Assembly (NCBI GenBank): GCA_038277395.1 | Contig: CM076192.1 | Location: 12,064,596-12,128,595 of the forward strand | DNA length: 64,000 nucleotides | Reading direction: 5' to 3' | Source: Dryocosmus kuriphilus | Taxonomy: Eukaryota > Arthropoda > Insecta > Hymenoptera > Cynipidae | Shown: positions 33,740 through 45,351 of the stretch, piece after piece | Numbering within the stretch: position 1 is the first letter of the stretch | Layout of the letters: the number at the start of each line of letters is the position of its first letter | Translations under genes and position numbers: made by a program | The notes under the pieces: generated by a model | Seen by the model: the letters and a program-made list of their open reading frames with translations, nothing else | What the model was told of the DNA's origin: nothing | The model's database searches: none

Positions 33740-36024
33740 ATTTTGTCCTAATACCCGGCCTGACAGTTTCCCTGGTTGTAAAAATAATATGGGCATTCTC
33801 TTTCACAATGTCCGGGTATTTTACAATAAAAGCAATTCGTCTCTTTTGTATTTTCATTTGCACTCGCATTTTTCGAATTCGATTTCTTTTCTGAATTTGC
33901 GCTTGTATTGGTTTGATTATAAGTATTGTTACTTCGCGAATTTTGATTTTTATTACCATAGTTTGGCTTTTCGGAATTTTTATTTTTATTTTCCCCCGCA
34001 GAATTTTCATTTAATTTGGGGGAATTCTATCATTTGGTTATTTTGTTTTTGATTCACTCCTAAAGCTATTTGGTTAAAAATTGGAAGCACTTGGTTATAG
34101 GAATTATAAAGATACCTTTGATTATAATTGGGGGATCTTGGTTGAAATCTTGGCTGAAAACCAGGTGGGAATTTAGGTCGGAAATTAGACCTTTGGTGTT
34201 GCTGGAAGTGAGGTTGATATGTCATAAAAAAGAATCCGAATAGTGGGAATGCTTATCGATGTTTGACTGGCCTTTTGTCCTGATTAATGTAATCTTTGTT
34301 CCCATTTTCCTTGTTATTTTTCCCGTTATTATTTTCCCTTTTTTCATCCCTGTTATTCATATCGTCGTTTCGTTTTTGCTCGTTTTTATCCTCTACTTTA
34401 GGTTCCGTAATCTGCAAAACCTGCCCTCTAATTTTTGATTTGGCTAGTTCCGTTTCCCATTCTTTCCGCAAATCTCATAATTCCTCGAATGTTTCGAAAT
34501 CGTTTCTTTTTATATATATTTTGTATTTAATTCTAAGGTTTTCATAAGTTCAGCGCAATTCCCATTCGCGACTCTTTCTTTTATACAATTTTGTAAATAA
34601 TTTTCTAATTTCGGTCAAGTAAGAGTGAATGTCTTGTGTCCTTCTTTGATTACAAAATTTTATCTTTTGCCTAATTTCCTCCTAAAACTTTTCACCTATA
34701 TAGATGCTTTTAAAATCTTCGAAAAAATCTTATAGATTTCTCCAAGAGTTTTCATGTATTGAGCACCAATCGCGAGCGTCTTCAATCAGTATTGCGTCTA
34801 GATTTTCTGAAACATCGCGATCGTTGATTCTGTAACCCCTTTTCAACCTCTCAAATCCTCCAAAAAACCAACCATACAATCCTCTTTATTATTCTTGAAT
34901 TTCACTGGCCAGTTACTCATAATTTGGAATGGCGTTTGGATCATTCCAAATGGAAAATATGTTGCCTGAATTGTTTCATTATTTCTGTTACCGGATTCGT
35001 TATCGCTTTCCGAATTAGTTTTGTAACTACGTGATTGTCTGTTTGACCTTCCCCTTGTTGTTACTACTCTTTGAAAACTGTTTCTGTTTGAATTTTCATT
35101 GTCCCTTTAACTGTTACTAAAGCCCGATTCTTGCAATCTAAAATCGCTTTCTCTTTGTTTTCTAGTCTTAACGATTTTCTTTTCGAAATTTCTGCTGGGT
35201 TCCTGTGGTCTTTCTTCAAGATTAAATTGTACTGAATGTCTACAGCGCGTTTCATTTCTTTTCTTTCTAGTTCGTACTCCGATTTTTCCTTGTCTACTAT
35301 TTCTTTTTCGAATGAACTGTGAGCTTGCGGGTTCAAATTTTGCTTTGGAATTTTTAATCTTTCCGCTTTTTCCTTGTGTTTGTTCATGAATTCATTATAC
35401 TCTGCGTTATCTAGGAGTTCGTTAGTTTCTAACAAAAATTGAGTATTGTTTTCTAAAAATAAATCCACTTCGAAAGTTCTCTCGTTAATCGTTTTCAACA
35501 TATCATAATTGGTTGTTAAATTGTTTTGTTGTGTGGGTAATTTTATGGTTGTTATGTCGGTATCGTCCCAGGCCAGTGTTACGTAAGGGTTGTCTATAGT
35601 TAATCTGTCTATAGGGAGTCTTTTTAGTCTTTGGTAAGACTCCCATTTGTGAAACTTCGCTGTTTCTTCTAATCAAACTCCTACCTCGCCATATAGACCT
35701 GTTAATTGTTTTTGGGATTGTTATGGTATTGCTTTGTGATATTACCCCAATACTTTTGGTTTGTGGCATATTTGCCAAGTTTTCTTGATTTATTCCCCGA
35801 ATTGGCAGTGCAGCTACACCCTTTAAATCCAGGATATCCTAGTCGGTTTCTATATTAGATTGTTTAGCCATCTTTGCTTTTATTATTTTGATTTTCCCTG
35901 ACCTTAATTTGATTAATTTAAATTTTTTATTCAAATATGAAGTAATTTTCCCACTTTGTAATGTATACGGTTGCTTTGGCTTTACAGCCGTCGACACTAC
36001 CCTACTACATGAATACTCGTACAC
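33740..36024 (-). pseudogene. Ty3/Gypsy gag region (minus-strand element)
   Basis: Minus-strand pieces: 36024-35839 and 35778-35503 (basic), 35501-35064 (Glu/Lys-rich helical), a capsid-like stretch at about 34930-34540 broken by stops (GFERLKRGY, NLDAILIEDARDW and a QKIKF block, the usual arthropod Gypsy capsid pattern), 34471-34253 (Lys/Asn/Glu-rich), 34225-34007 (Gln/Pro/Phe/Arg-rich nucleocapsid-like), and a zinc knuckle at 33834-33793. Many stops and shifts exist. No primer-binding site or 5' LTR can be placed beyond 36024. Confidence 0.8.
33793..33834 (-). other. Gag CCHC zinc knuckle
   Basis: In the frame that the longest ORFs miss, codons spell CFYCKIPGHCEREC, an exact Cx2Cx4Hx4C retroviral nucleocapsid knuckle. 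The overlapping ORFs at 34010-33738 and 33796-33608 are in the other two frames, placing gag and pol in different frames here. Confidence 0.9.
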
Positions 36025-36429
36025 TTAAACTAATATTAGACACCCTATACCTATGCGTTGCCCTAATACATTTCCAACACTGGTATATTTCAACACAGAG
36101 TCATTTGCTTCGAACCTTTGGACATCCTATATAATTTTCCTGATATGGTTTCTTAATTTCTGAAATATTATTTCATATCTGAATTTTAATTACAAAGCCA
36201 ATTATTCCGAGTTCCAAAATGTGTTTATTTTCGGTGTAACTACACAGAGAGAGTCTTGGGATGCAAGCTTTAACAGAGTGCGTGGCGCAATGCCACTGCG
36301 CCTTTGGTGCTACGGCAGTATCATATTTGGGCAAATATTTGCCCCAAATGTGTCAAACGAATGCGCTCTCGCTCGTGTGTTAACTTTGTACTACCAAAAA
36401 GAGGATGCAATCGCGCTGTCAATATCTAT

Positions 36430-37330
36430 ATTCTCAGAGATGATTTATAACGATTTTTACATTCTCATCAGAGAAGGTATTAGATTTATGTAAAATTTGA
36501 CTTTCGCGGATTTCATGAAATCTCCACGTTTTGATAACCTCCTGAATCCGAAAAAACGGTTTGTACGACGGTGTCTGTCTGTTGTTGTCTTTGGAGTCTG
36601 TTCCCACGATAACTTTCGAAGGACTAATCGAATTGGAGTGCGCTCTGGTACACTTCTTTAAGGGGTAAAAAGAAAGGACGAGTTCGTTAACCAGCGGTTT
36701 TTGACCAACGGTTATGGTTTTATGCATCAAAAACGGTTTTCACAAAATCAAAAAATCCATTTTCCGGCTAAACTATGTGAGATGCAAAAAAAATGTAAGA
36801 AAGTAAAATTGTTCATCTCAAAAAAATCTACAAATTTTGTCTTAACCGTTTTTTGATAAAATGAACGGTTTTTGTTTTAATCAAGAAAACGCTATTAAAA
36901 TTAAAAAACTCTGGTTTCCCGCCAAAATATTCAAGATACAAAAAAATGGTAAATAAAAAAGTTGTTCAATTCAAAAATATCTACAAATTTTGTTTTAACC
37001 ATTTTTTGATAAAATGCACGGTTTTTGTTTTAATCGATAAAACGTCATTAAAAATAAAAAATTTAAAGTTTCCCGCAAAACTATGTAAGATACGGAAAAA
37101 TGATAAGAAACAAAGTTGTTCGCCTCAAAAAGATCTACAGATTTGCTCTCTATCATGTTCTTGAGCAGACGCGTAGTTTTTGAGTTATTAGTGAAATATG
37201 TTATGAAATATAAAGAAAACCACCTTTCAGCAAAACTATGCAAGATATGAGAAAATATTAACAAGCAGAATTGTTCACCTTGGAAGGAGCCACAAAATTT
37301 ATTTATAAGACTCATCGTTTTACTTTTAAG
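36430..37330 (-). repeat. Interspersed repeat, copy A (inverted relative to 52.1 kb)
   Basis: Reverse-complement partner of 52074-52960. Shared landmarks include a segment translating on the minus strand as QKPLVNELVLSFY and the word CTCATCAGAGAAGGTATTAG at the right edge of the pair. The part 36795-37290 holds four imperfect units of about 153 bp (TTGTTCRNCTCAAAAAGATCTAC at about 36809, 36962, 37117 and 37269). The conserved-looking frame may be a fragment of an old coding region, but no domain is recognisable. Confidence 0.8.
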
Positions 37331-37557
37331 ATAATTAATGAATTTTGAACATTTTCAAATGTTGACGTCAGATCCGTAATTATCGACCCAAAAAATGTCC
37401 ATCAACCATATTGACTTTTTTAAGAGACCACGGTGTTAAAGAAAGTATACACATACATCTACAATTTAAGCCCAAAACGAGATTTTTCATATCTCCTAAA
37501 TTTTGGACAGGGGCGGGGGGCGTTTTTTTCCAAAGAATGCCCCATTTATATATATAT

Positions 37558-38192
37558 ATATAGGTTTTTTCTCGAGTTTATAGGAGACTAAAACCACAAA
37601 TGCTAGAGATAAAACTAAGTCGAAAACTTCAGTGAGAAAATGTTGAAAAATACGTAGTTTTTGAACTACAGAGCTACTAAGTTGACCAATCAGGAGCAAG
37701 ACTTGGAACACCGAAAATCCATGACTGGATGTGTGAATGAATGTGTGAACCGGTATTGTTGAGTAATCGTTCATTCGTTTGCACATTCACGTTGCTTCAG
37801 AAAACCGTTCAGAGTGAATAGAGCCGATCTTATTTTTGAATATTATAGCCAAACAGAAATACATAATTTTTTATTGATCCAATTGGTTAAAACACAATAG
37901 AATTACAGTCTTGTGCTGTAAACAATTGTATCGGAAAAAAGTTATGTATTTCTGCAACATGAATATGCAAACGAACGAACGATTACGCAGCAATACCGAT
38001 TCACACATACATTCACACATCGGGTCACGCATTTTCGGCGTTCCAAATCTTGATACACATTAGTCAACTTAGTAGCTCTGTGGTTCAAACACTACGTACT
38101 TTTAAACATTTCTTCATTGAAGTTTTTGACTTAGTTTTAGCTCTAGTATTTGTGGTTTCAGTTTCCTACATAACTCGAGAAGCACCCTGTAT
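37558..38192. mobile_element. Foldback element, arms about 270-330 bp
   Basis: Left (37558-37886) and right (37920-38192) are reverse complements with mismatches: CTCGAGTTTATAGGAGAC against its inverse near 38160-38180, and CAGAAATACATAA against TTATGTATTTCTG around a loop of about 34 bp. The right end reads CTCGAGAAGCACCCTG. No ORF. Confidence 0.85.
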
Positions 38193-38364
38193 ACGTATGC
38201 GTTAAATATAATTTCCTAATTATTACTTAAATAATTAATATCATTTAGATTCATCAGTATTTATCCTTTAAAAAATCGTTATGAATCATTTCTGAGAATA
38301 CAGATATTGACAGCGCAATTGCGTCCTCGTTCTTTCCTCGAAACGACGGAAATATAAAAACTAT

Positions 38365-39439
38365 TCACCAAAACTTCAAAGTTTTGTATCTTAACGGAAA
38401 GTTACCAAATAAAATCCCGCGGGGTCTTATTTTAAAGGCTTTTCCAAGACCTTTCAAATGACGTGGTCATATTTATTTTTTGTTTGTTTTTGAAGCATTT
38501 TATAACGTCATAAAAAAAATTTTGTTTTCAATTTGTTATCCGGAACTTTGATACGATTTTTTTTATCGGAAGTAGTTGGAAAAAAACTGCGTGGACCATT
38601 TTAAAGTTCTTTCCAAAAGCTACAAAATCCATGTTCAAGAAATTTTTTTAGACATTTATTTTTTAAGATATGTCGCTTTTTTTACAAAAACAAAGGTTTT
38701 TGAAAACGTGACTATATCTCTGTATGTTTTGGATATACAAAAAAACTCTAAGGAAAGAGAATATTGCATTTTTCAAGAACTATCAATGTATTAAATTTTA
38801 ACATAAAAAAAATTTTCCATTTGTTTGCTGCAAGAAATTTTCTAATTTTATGAAAAGTAAATAAAGAAACATGTAAATATTAAATGAAGAAGGAAATCAA
38901 TATAAAATATTAATATAAAAGGATGTACATGCTTTTTATTTTTCTTTTATAAAATTAAAAAATTTCTGGCTGCAAAAAAAATCGAAAAAAGATTCTTTTT
39001 ATGTCAAAAATTAACACATTGATAGTTCTTGCAAAATGCAATATTTTCATTCTTTACAGTTTTTTTGTGTACTCAAAACATACAGAGATATAGGCACGTT
39101 TTCAAAAAACGTTGGTTTTGTGAAAAAGGCGATATATCTTAAAAAGTAAATGTCTAAAAAAATTTTTTGAACTTGGATTTTGTAGCTTTTGGAAAGAGCT
39201 TTCAAATGGTCTGTGCAGTTTTTTGTTCAGCCACTTCCGATTAAAAAAATCGGGTCGAAATTCCGGATAAGAAATTAAAAAAAAATTTTTTTATGATGTC
39301 ATAAAATGCTTAAAAAGAAAAAAAAACATAAATATGACTACATCATTTGAAAGATCTTGGAAAAACCTTTCAAATGAGACCCCGCGGGATTTTATTTGAT
39401 AACTTTACGTTGAGATACAAAACTTTCAAGTTTTGGTGA
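38365..39439. mobile_element. Foldback element, arms about 450 bp
   Basis: Left arm 38365 to about 38820 pairs with right arm about 38990-39439. The ends TCACCAAAACTTCAAAGTTT and its near-exact inverse mark the borders. Shared blocks include CCCGCGGGG-type sequence and GATATGTCGC/GCGATATATC. The loop is about 170 bp. No ORF; the small plus-strand frame inside (38576-38794) is a by-product. Confidence 0.9.
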
Positions 39440-39494
39440 TTTTGGTCTAGGGTGTCCAAAAGTAACTTGACAGCAGTGTTTGTATAAATGTGTA

Positions 39495-39498
39495 CACA

Positions 39499-39536
<38 letters not shown>
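39495..39536 (+). repeat. (CA)n microsatellite
   Basis: About 20 CA units with one interruption, then TATAT. The overlapping minus-strand frame reads Val-Cys repeats and is an artefact. Confidence 0.95.
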
Positions 39537-39540
<4 letters not shown>

Positions 39541-39892
39541 ATATTTCGTTATTATTCTTGACACTGAACTGTTAAAATACATTATTATTACCATTAAATT
39601 CATTAGTTACTGTTAATTTAAAGTTTTTAAAATTAAAATGAATAAATGAAATGAGATGAATAAATTCAATTATTGATGTTGAAAAGGGTGTTAAAAAAAA
39701 TGCTAAGAACTCTGCGATATCTCTCAAATGTCCATGTCCTTTCGAACTTCCCGGATTACAATTTTTTTTAAATAATAATAATATTTTTTGATATTATCTA
39801 TAACAATATTAATCGACAATAGCTTATTCATAAAAACGCACGCGATCGCAAACGCAAACGGCATAAACTTTGCAGTTCCCGAAACTGAGGCA

Positions 39893-40356
39893 TGTCATTA
39901 CCCCGTAAGAGGTAGGACTGTTTTACCGATACGTTGGTGCTACGACTGACTATTTTGGGAAGGTTTTTCGCCCAAATTGAGAAGGGAGATACTCCAATTT
40001 GAGGTTGCGCAGCGCTTCAAGCGTTTAGCGCTGCAACTATACCTATTGGCTGAACCACTTGTAGAGCATAAGATGATGTTCTCACGCTGAGGCAGCATAT
40101 TGTTTGATTAAGAACGGCGCTAGAACGTTTTTATCTTACCTCAGCGAAATGTGACTAGCGATAATATAAGGCGACGTATGTCGACATGAGAAAAAGGGTG
40201 AGAGCGATCAGCAATTAAGTCCTAACAATCGTACCGGCAGGACGTGCTGCATGTTGCAGCCGGGCAATCTTATGTAAATGGAAAAGTGAATAAACCAATT
40301 TCAATGATATTAACCATAAATGAGTGATTTAGTTTATTAACCTAAAACTGACGACA
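39893..40356 (+). repeat. Candidate 5' LTR of the plus-strand Gypsy element
   Basis: The stretch begins TGTCATTACC and ends GACGACA, the TGT...ACA borders common for LTRs. It contains GTGAATAAACC at about 40288, a possible poly(A) signal, and lies directly before a TGG-starting primer-binding-site candidate and gag. Only one copy exists here, because the element is truncated at its 3' side, so the LTR identity rests on position and borders. Confidence 0.4.
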
Positions 40357-40360
40357 TAAA

Positions 40361-40378
40361 TGGGGGCAACGGTGAAGA
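40361..40378 (+). promoter_or_regulatory. Candidate tRNA primer-binding site
   Basis: TGGGGGCAACGGTGAAGA starts four bases after the candidate LTR end. PBSs begin TGG (complement of tRNA CCA-3'). The matching tRNA was not identified. Confidence 0.35.
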
Positions 40379-40756
40379 TACGATTTTGAAGTTATCCCAG
40401 TGAACCAACCTTTTATTAGAATTGTGAAGTGAAACAATTTTGAACTGTGAAGGGGAACACGTAGCAGGCCGGATCGAGTAGGTCTGTAGTGACTCCTTGC
40501 GAACTAAGCCAAAAGGTGACCAGGACATTCAACCAGGAATTATAGCTAAGGCCGAAGGATAAGAAATCTTTAATCAAGCTCAGCAGTTTTGGGTTAAGAT
40601 TCAACAACTCAACAAAAAAAGGTAGCTAAGTTCAAATCGATTGTAAGCGTTTTAGTTCAAGATATAGGTTCCCAATAACCGTCTAGTTTACGAGCGAAAC
40701 GGGCGTGAACAGATTACAGGGACAAAAAGGCGTATGTAAATTCGTCCAAATTCGAA

Positions 40757-41781
40757 ATGTCAACGTTAATTAGCGAGATTTTAGAAAACGAAATATTTTT
40801 AATCGCGAGAAACATGTCTGAAACAAATTGCCCTCGTGAAAATAATAACTCCAATGATCCTATACAACAAATCCTATCCACGTTACAAAGACTTGAAATC
40901 AGACTCGCCGCCTTAGCAAACGATAGAGGCAGTACCGGTCATTCGGAGACGCGTGAAAATCAAAGATTAATTGGCGATGAAGATGAAGATCTAACAGCGG
41001 AAATTGAGTACGATTTCGCCAAAACGTTGAAACTAATTCCCGAATTTAAAGGATCAGGTGTCGAAAACTTTACACAATTAATCAAACGAGCAAAACAAAA
41101 AACTAGGAGAAATAAGCGCGGAATCTTACTAGATGCGATCATTGCTCAGAAATTAACTGATCGGTCAGCAGGATGCGTTCTTGTAGATGGAATAGAAACG
41201 TACGGAGAATTATTCGACAGATTGCGATTATTGTTTGGAGACAGAAACGTTGCACACGTTACAAAAACAACGTGACTTAGCACTCATGGGACAGAACGAG
41301 GGTCTAGAGAGCTTTATATCGAGATTTATGCAAATTCAAGACAAAATAAGACATTTTATTGTCAATATGAATGTCAAAACAAACGAAATAAATTTACGAC
41401 ATGAGATCGAAACGGAAAATTCGGTTGAGGCAAATTTACAAGGATTACGCGAAGAATTTGAAATCAGAATTCGACCACAAAATCCGAAAACTCTGAACGA
41501 TGTTTTCAACATGGCATCGGAGGTCGAAATCGGATTGCGCGAAAGAAGGAGAAACCCAACATCCTTGGGATGATAACGTAATATCTAAAACTCAATCAAA
41601 AAACGATTTTAAATCAGAAATCGGAAATGAAAGACTAAAAACTATTCGCAATCACTGTAAGAATACGGGACCCCGCGAAGATAAATGTTACTCTAAACAA
41701 AAAGGGTATCCCCTAAGACAAACGGCTAGAAATTTTCAATCAACTGCCTCAACAAGCAGACCCCCAGAGAAAGTATTTTGA
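40757..41781 (+). pseudogene. Ty3/Gypsy gag (plus-strand element)
   Basis: Frame 40757-41275 encodes the N-terminal gag: an acidic spacer, then the capsid start (FAKTLKLIPEFKGSGVENF... LTDRSAG). After a frameshift at about 41240-41275 it continues in 41235-41573 (LESFISRFMQIQDK, RHEIETENSVEANL, ending EVEIGLRERRRN). After another shift, a short basic tail runs to 41781 with a degenerate Cys pair (HCKN...DKCYS) where the zinc knuckle would be. It would form the structural shell of retrotransposon particles if intact. Two frameshifts exist. Confidence 0.85.
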
Positions 41782-41870
41782 AACCAGGAGAATTCAGATG
41801 AGGAACGGCCGTCGACGTCGACGGACGACCAATTCCAAAACCCAGACATAGATCAGATACACCATATGTT

Positions 41871-42650
41871 TTGTTAAAATTCTATACATTAGAAAGCGAA
41901 AAATTTATGATAGACACAGGCGCAAATATATCAATAATAAAAGAGTCAATGTTAACAGGAAGATACTTTAAAAGACACAAACCAATGAGGATTACTAATA
42001 TCAATAACGAACCAGTAAAAGCAGAATATTCGGTAGATTTGAAAATTTACAATAAATTATGTACATTCCAAGTTGTAGATGATAACATGGGCTTTCCCGA
42101 ATCAGGAATACTCGGAATGAATTTTTTATTAGAATTAGGATTCGCGGCCAATTTCGAAAAGGGAATTATGAGAATAGGACCGAAAATATTACATGTCTTC
42201 AAGCCAGTCGAACCCGAAAACAAATTCGCATTTGTTAAGTTCGTGGAAGGATTCGCGATGGTAACACATTTAAAGAATGGGGAACCTTTAATTATTGAAA
42301 ATAAAGCAAAAGTTGAAAATTGGTACGAAATAAACGAAAAACCGTGGGTTAATGCAATCACGTATTATTCGAACGATAACAAAACAGATTATAATACAGA
42401 AAGAATCCAAGAACTTCTATCGCAAACACGATTATCACACGTAAAAGAAGGGAAGAAAGAAATTGAGGAGATCATTACTTCATACAACGATATATTTTTA
42501 ATAGGAGATGACCCTCTCCCACTGACTGAATTAACTCAGCACGTTATTCGGATTGAAAATGATGACCCCATTCATAGAAAACGATACCGACATCCACAAA
42601 TGCACCAAGAAGAAATTAAAAGACAAATAAAAGATATGCTTTTGATCTCG
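41871..42650 (+). pseudogene. Ty3/Gypsy protease and start of RT (plus-strand element)
   Basis: FMIDTGANISI (Asp15 at 41913) is the aspartic protease active site, and GILGMNFLLELG is the C-terminal protease motif. The linker reaches LTQHVIRIENDDPIHRKRYRHP, the conserved start of Gypsy RT. The next codons run QIKDML and then jump to a later part of the palm. An internal deletion around 42640-42660 has removed the finger and first catalytic Asp region. Confidence 0.88.
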
Positions 42651-43140
42651 CGAGCGGTTTTCACCAAATTGGAATGCACCCAAAAGATCGCGAAAAAATG
42701 GCTTTTAGTACTTCGGACGGGCATTACGAGTATAACAGAATGCCGAGGGGTTGAAAAACGCACTCCCAACATTCCAAAGGATGATGAACAACGGGCTGAA
42801 GGGTTTAATAGGGAATGGATGTTTTGTTTATATAGGTGATATCGTCGTTTACGGAAACACGATAAAAGAGCACAATGATAACCTTAAAAAATTATTTCAA
42901 AGGATAAGGCAAGTTAATTTCAAATTACAACCCAGTAAATGTGATTACCTTAGGCCGGAGTTAGAATATTTAGGGTATCTTATAACACAAGATGGAATAA
43001 AGCCTAACCCCGACAGTATTATTAAAGTCAAAAACTACCCCGAACAAAAAAGCGCAAAAGAAGTAAAACAATTTTTAGGGCTTACGGGTTACTACAGGAA
43101 GTTTGTAAAAGACTTTTCCAGCAATCGCCAAACCCCCTAA
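42651..43140 (+). pseudogene. Ty3/Gypsy RT palm and thumb, catalytic Asp lost
   Basis: Just after the deletion, palm sequence continues in shifted frames. In the frame 42751-43140 the catalytic box reads FVYIGDIVVYG: the first Asp of YxDD is Gly (GGT for GAT, 42829-42840 region). LEYLGYLITQDGI, KEVKQFLGLTGYYRKFVKDFS (thumb/connection) follow. The frame closes shortly before RNase H. This RT could not polymerise even if expressed. Confidence 0.9.
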
Positions 43141-43160
43141 CTAGGCTACTTAAAGAAAAT

Positions 43161-43646
43161 GTGCCATTTGAATTCGAACAAACAGAAAAAGTTGCTTTCG
43201 AAAAATTAAAAAATTGCCTTATCACTGCCCCCGTCATAGCTTATGCAGATTGGAATAAAGATTTTATCCTGACAATCGATGCGTTCAATTATGCAATTGG
43301 AGGAATATTGTCGCAAGGCCCCAAAATCGGAGAGGACAAGCCCGTCTCCTACGCATCAAGAACGTTAAATAAAGCGGAGATTAATTACACAACGACGGAA
43401 AAAGAATTGCTTGCTATCGTTTCGGCAATTAAACAGTATCGTCAGTATTTATACGGAAGGAAATTTAAAATAATAACAGACCACAAGCCATTAATATGGC
43501 TTATGAACGTAAAAGATCCAAGTTCGAGACTTATTGGCTGGAGAAACAAAATAGAAGAATATGATTACGAAATAATTTATAGAAAAGGAAAACAAAATAC
43601 TAGCACAGACGCGCTGTCAAGAGTGAAGTATAATGAAAAAAATTAA
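43161..43646 (+). pseudogene. Ty3/Gypsy RNase H (plus-strand element)
   Basis: Complete domain in one frame: FILTIDAFNYAIGGILSQ (first Asp), INYTTTEKELLAIV (Glu), KIITDHKPLIWL (Asp) and TDALSRV at the end, followed by a stop. This is the least damaged part of the element, but it is cut off from RT by a frameshift. Confidence 0.92.
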
Positions 43647-43655
43647 ATAAATGCT

Positions 43656-43838
43656 ATGAAAAAAATGGATGCTGACGAACTCATAAGCGAAGCGTCTTAC
43701 ATGGATGAAAGTAGCGAAGGCGATTCTCAAACAGATCTTAAGGAAAAATCACAAGGAAAGTTAAAAGATCATAAGATCATACTCAGACAAGAATACGGAC
43801 CCAAAAGGATAAAAGAAATTTACATGGCACGGATATAG
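43656..43838 (+). pseudogene. Linker after RNase H, element truncated
   Basis: A Lys/Asp/Glu-rich frame of 60 codons in the place of the RNase H-integrase linker. It stops before any integrase motif. From about 43915 the sequence is an unrelated repeat, so integrase, PPT and 3' LTR are missing. Confidence 0.5.
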
Positions 43839-43914
43839 CCAGATGACAATAAATTTTATATCGGACCAAACGAAAGTCCTTCTGACAAGGGTGGTTTTTT
43901 CAAGATTAATCATA

Positions 43915-44145
43915 TTGTGCATTTTTAATTAAATGCTTTAAACTGCGTTTAAATTAAAGTATACCAGATTGTTTGGTTTAAAATTAAAATTTCTGCGAAA
44001 ATAGTATAATTTAAAAAGCTTATGAAAAAAAGTATTGGTAAGTATTGGATCCATCAGTAGTTTTTTCATGATTAAGAATTGGATTTCCAATACTTACCAA
44101 AACTACCCTTTCATAAAAGGTGTATAAAATTTAATAAAGTCTTCT
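43915..44145 (+). repeat. Direct repeat unit 1 (partner at 47095)
   Basis: About 230 bp imperfectly repeated at 47095-47330 in the same orientation. Each has a perfect stem TTGGTAAGTATTGG / CCAATACTTACCAA (the 47 kb copy is slightly altered) around about 40 bp. It directly abuts the truncated Gypsy element. Confidence 0.8.
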
Positions 44146-44526
44146 TTATTTGTTTATACTGTCTCACGCTTCAACTCGACTTACATTATTCCTCTTATTT
44201 CTAAACGCTTGCGACTTTGCCCTGGGCTTCCGTTTCCTCTTACTATTCTTAATTTCATAACTTGACTCTATTCCGCAACACTATTTTTGGAAATATTCCT
44301 TTTTCGGCGACACATTTTTTTTTCCTACCCTGTGCACCCAGCTCTCTCTCTCAAATATTCCAGCTTCTTCATCCATTCCTCCCCCTGACCATTTTCATTC
44401 AGAATCCATATAAAATTTAATAAAGTCATAAGCCTTTAAAATTTAATAATTTTAGGTTCAAAGTATTCACTGTTTTCTCCCTAGTTTTCTTTCTAGATCA
44501 AAAACAAATTTTAAAAGGTGTCCTAT

Positions 44527-44692
44527 CCCTACTAAAAATTACTCAGCTTTACTCGTAAGGAAAACTATACCTGGCTAGGGGTCTTCGCAGCAAAATTATA
44601 TACCGATATATATCTGCGTTAACTTACTTTACTCGTAAGAACTCGCTTTGGCTTACGAGTTTTTAGAGTTAATCTGAGTTTTTTCAGCAGGG
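44527..44692. mobile_element. 166-bp MITE with CCCTRCT ends
   Basis: The left end CCCTACTAAAAATTACTCAG and the right end CTGAGTTTTTTCAGCAGGG are terminal inverted repeats. An inner pair TTTACTCGTAAG / CTTACGAGT repeats inside. Non-coding. Confidence 0.7.
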
Positions 44693-45351
44693 ATGAGAAA
44701 AAGTCAAATTTATTGTTGATCTTTATTTTTGTAGGTAAAAAAAAAAACTGTTGAAACTGTGGTAGACAGCCAGCTTTCATTAAATTGATAATCAACAGTT
44801 CGAAATCGCCAAAAAAGGTGGTATTGTCTGAAAAACCATTAAATGCTTATTTTTATAAATAAAAAGTTAGAATCCCACTTTTTATTCTTATAGATTTTGA
44901 AGGAAAAAACCTCAGCTTTCTTTTGAAATAAAGAAATAAAATTAATACTTTCTCATTCAGATGAGAATGTGAAAGTAAAAAATGTGCCTTCCAAAAAAAA
45001 AAACTCTAATTTTTTTTTACCTTCATTTGTGAATGTCAAATATATACATACATACATATATACATATTTTTAAATGCTTATAATCGATGGAAAGGTCGTG
45101 AAAAACCTTGGCGAAATTGTACTAGAAAACACTGCGTAAGTTTTACTCACATAGATCGAACAACTTTGATTTTTTTAGAGTATGCACTTGAGAATTAATG
45201 CCCCAAATGCTTAATTTATAATCCAAGTTTTACAAATTTTACAAGATTATTAATTTCAATTTATTCGAAAAAATCTTATTTTTTATTGAAATCCTTGAAC
45301 CAAAATAAATTTAAGAAAGTCTGGTAATTACAAGATAAAGTATTATACGGG

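Noticed and set aside
38576..38794. 72-codon ORF in a foldback arm
   Set aside because: Not kept open in the partner arm; AT-rich, no motif.
39370..39603. Val-Cys repeat ORF
   Set aside because: Translation of the (CA)n microsatellite.
42047..42361. Minus-strand ORF of 104 codons (also 32610-32894 plus, 31677-31871 plus)
   Set aside because: Antisense shadows of Gypsy pol frames with clear sense-strand motifs.
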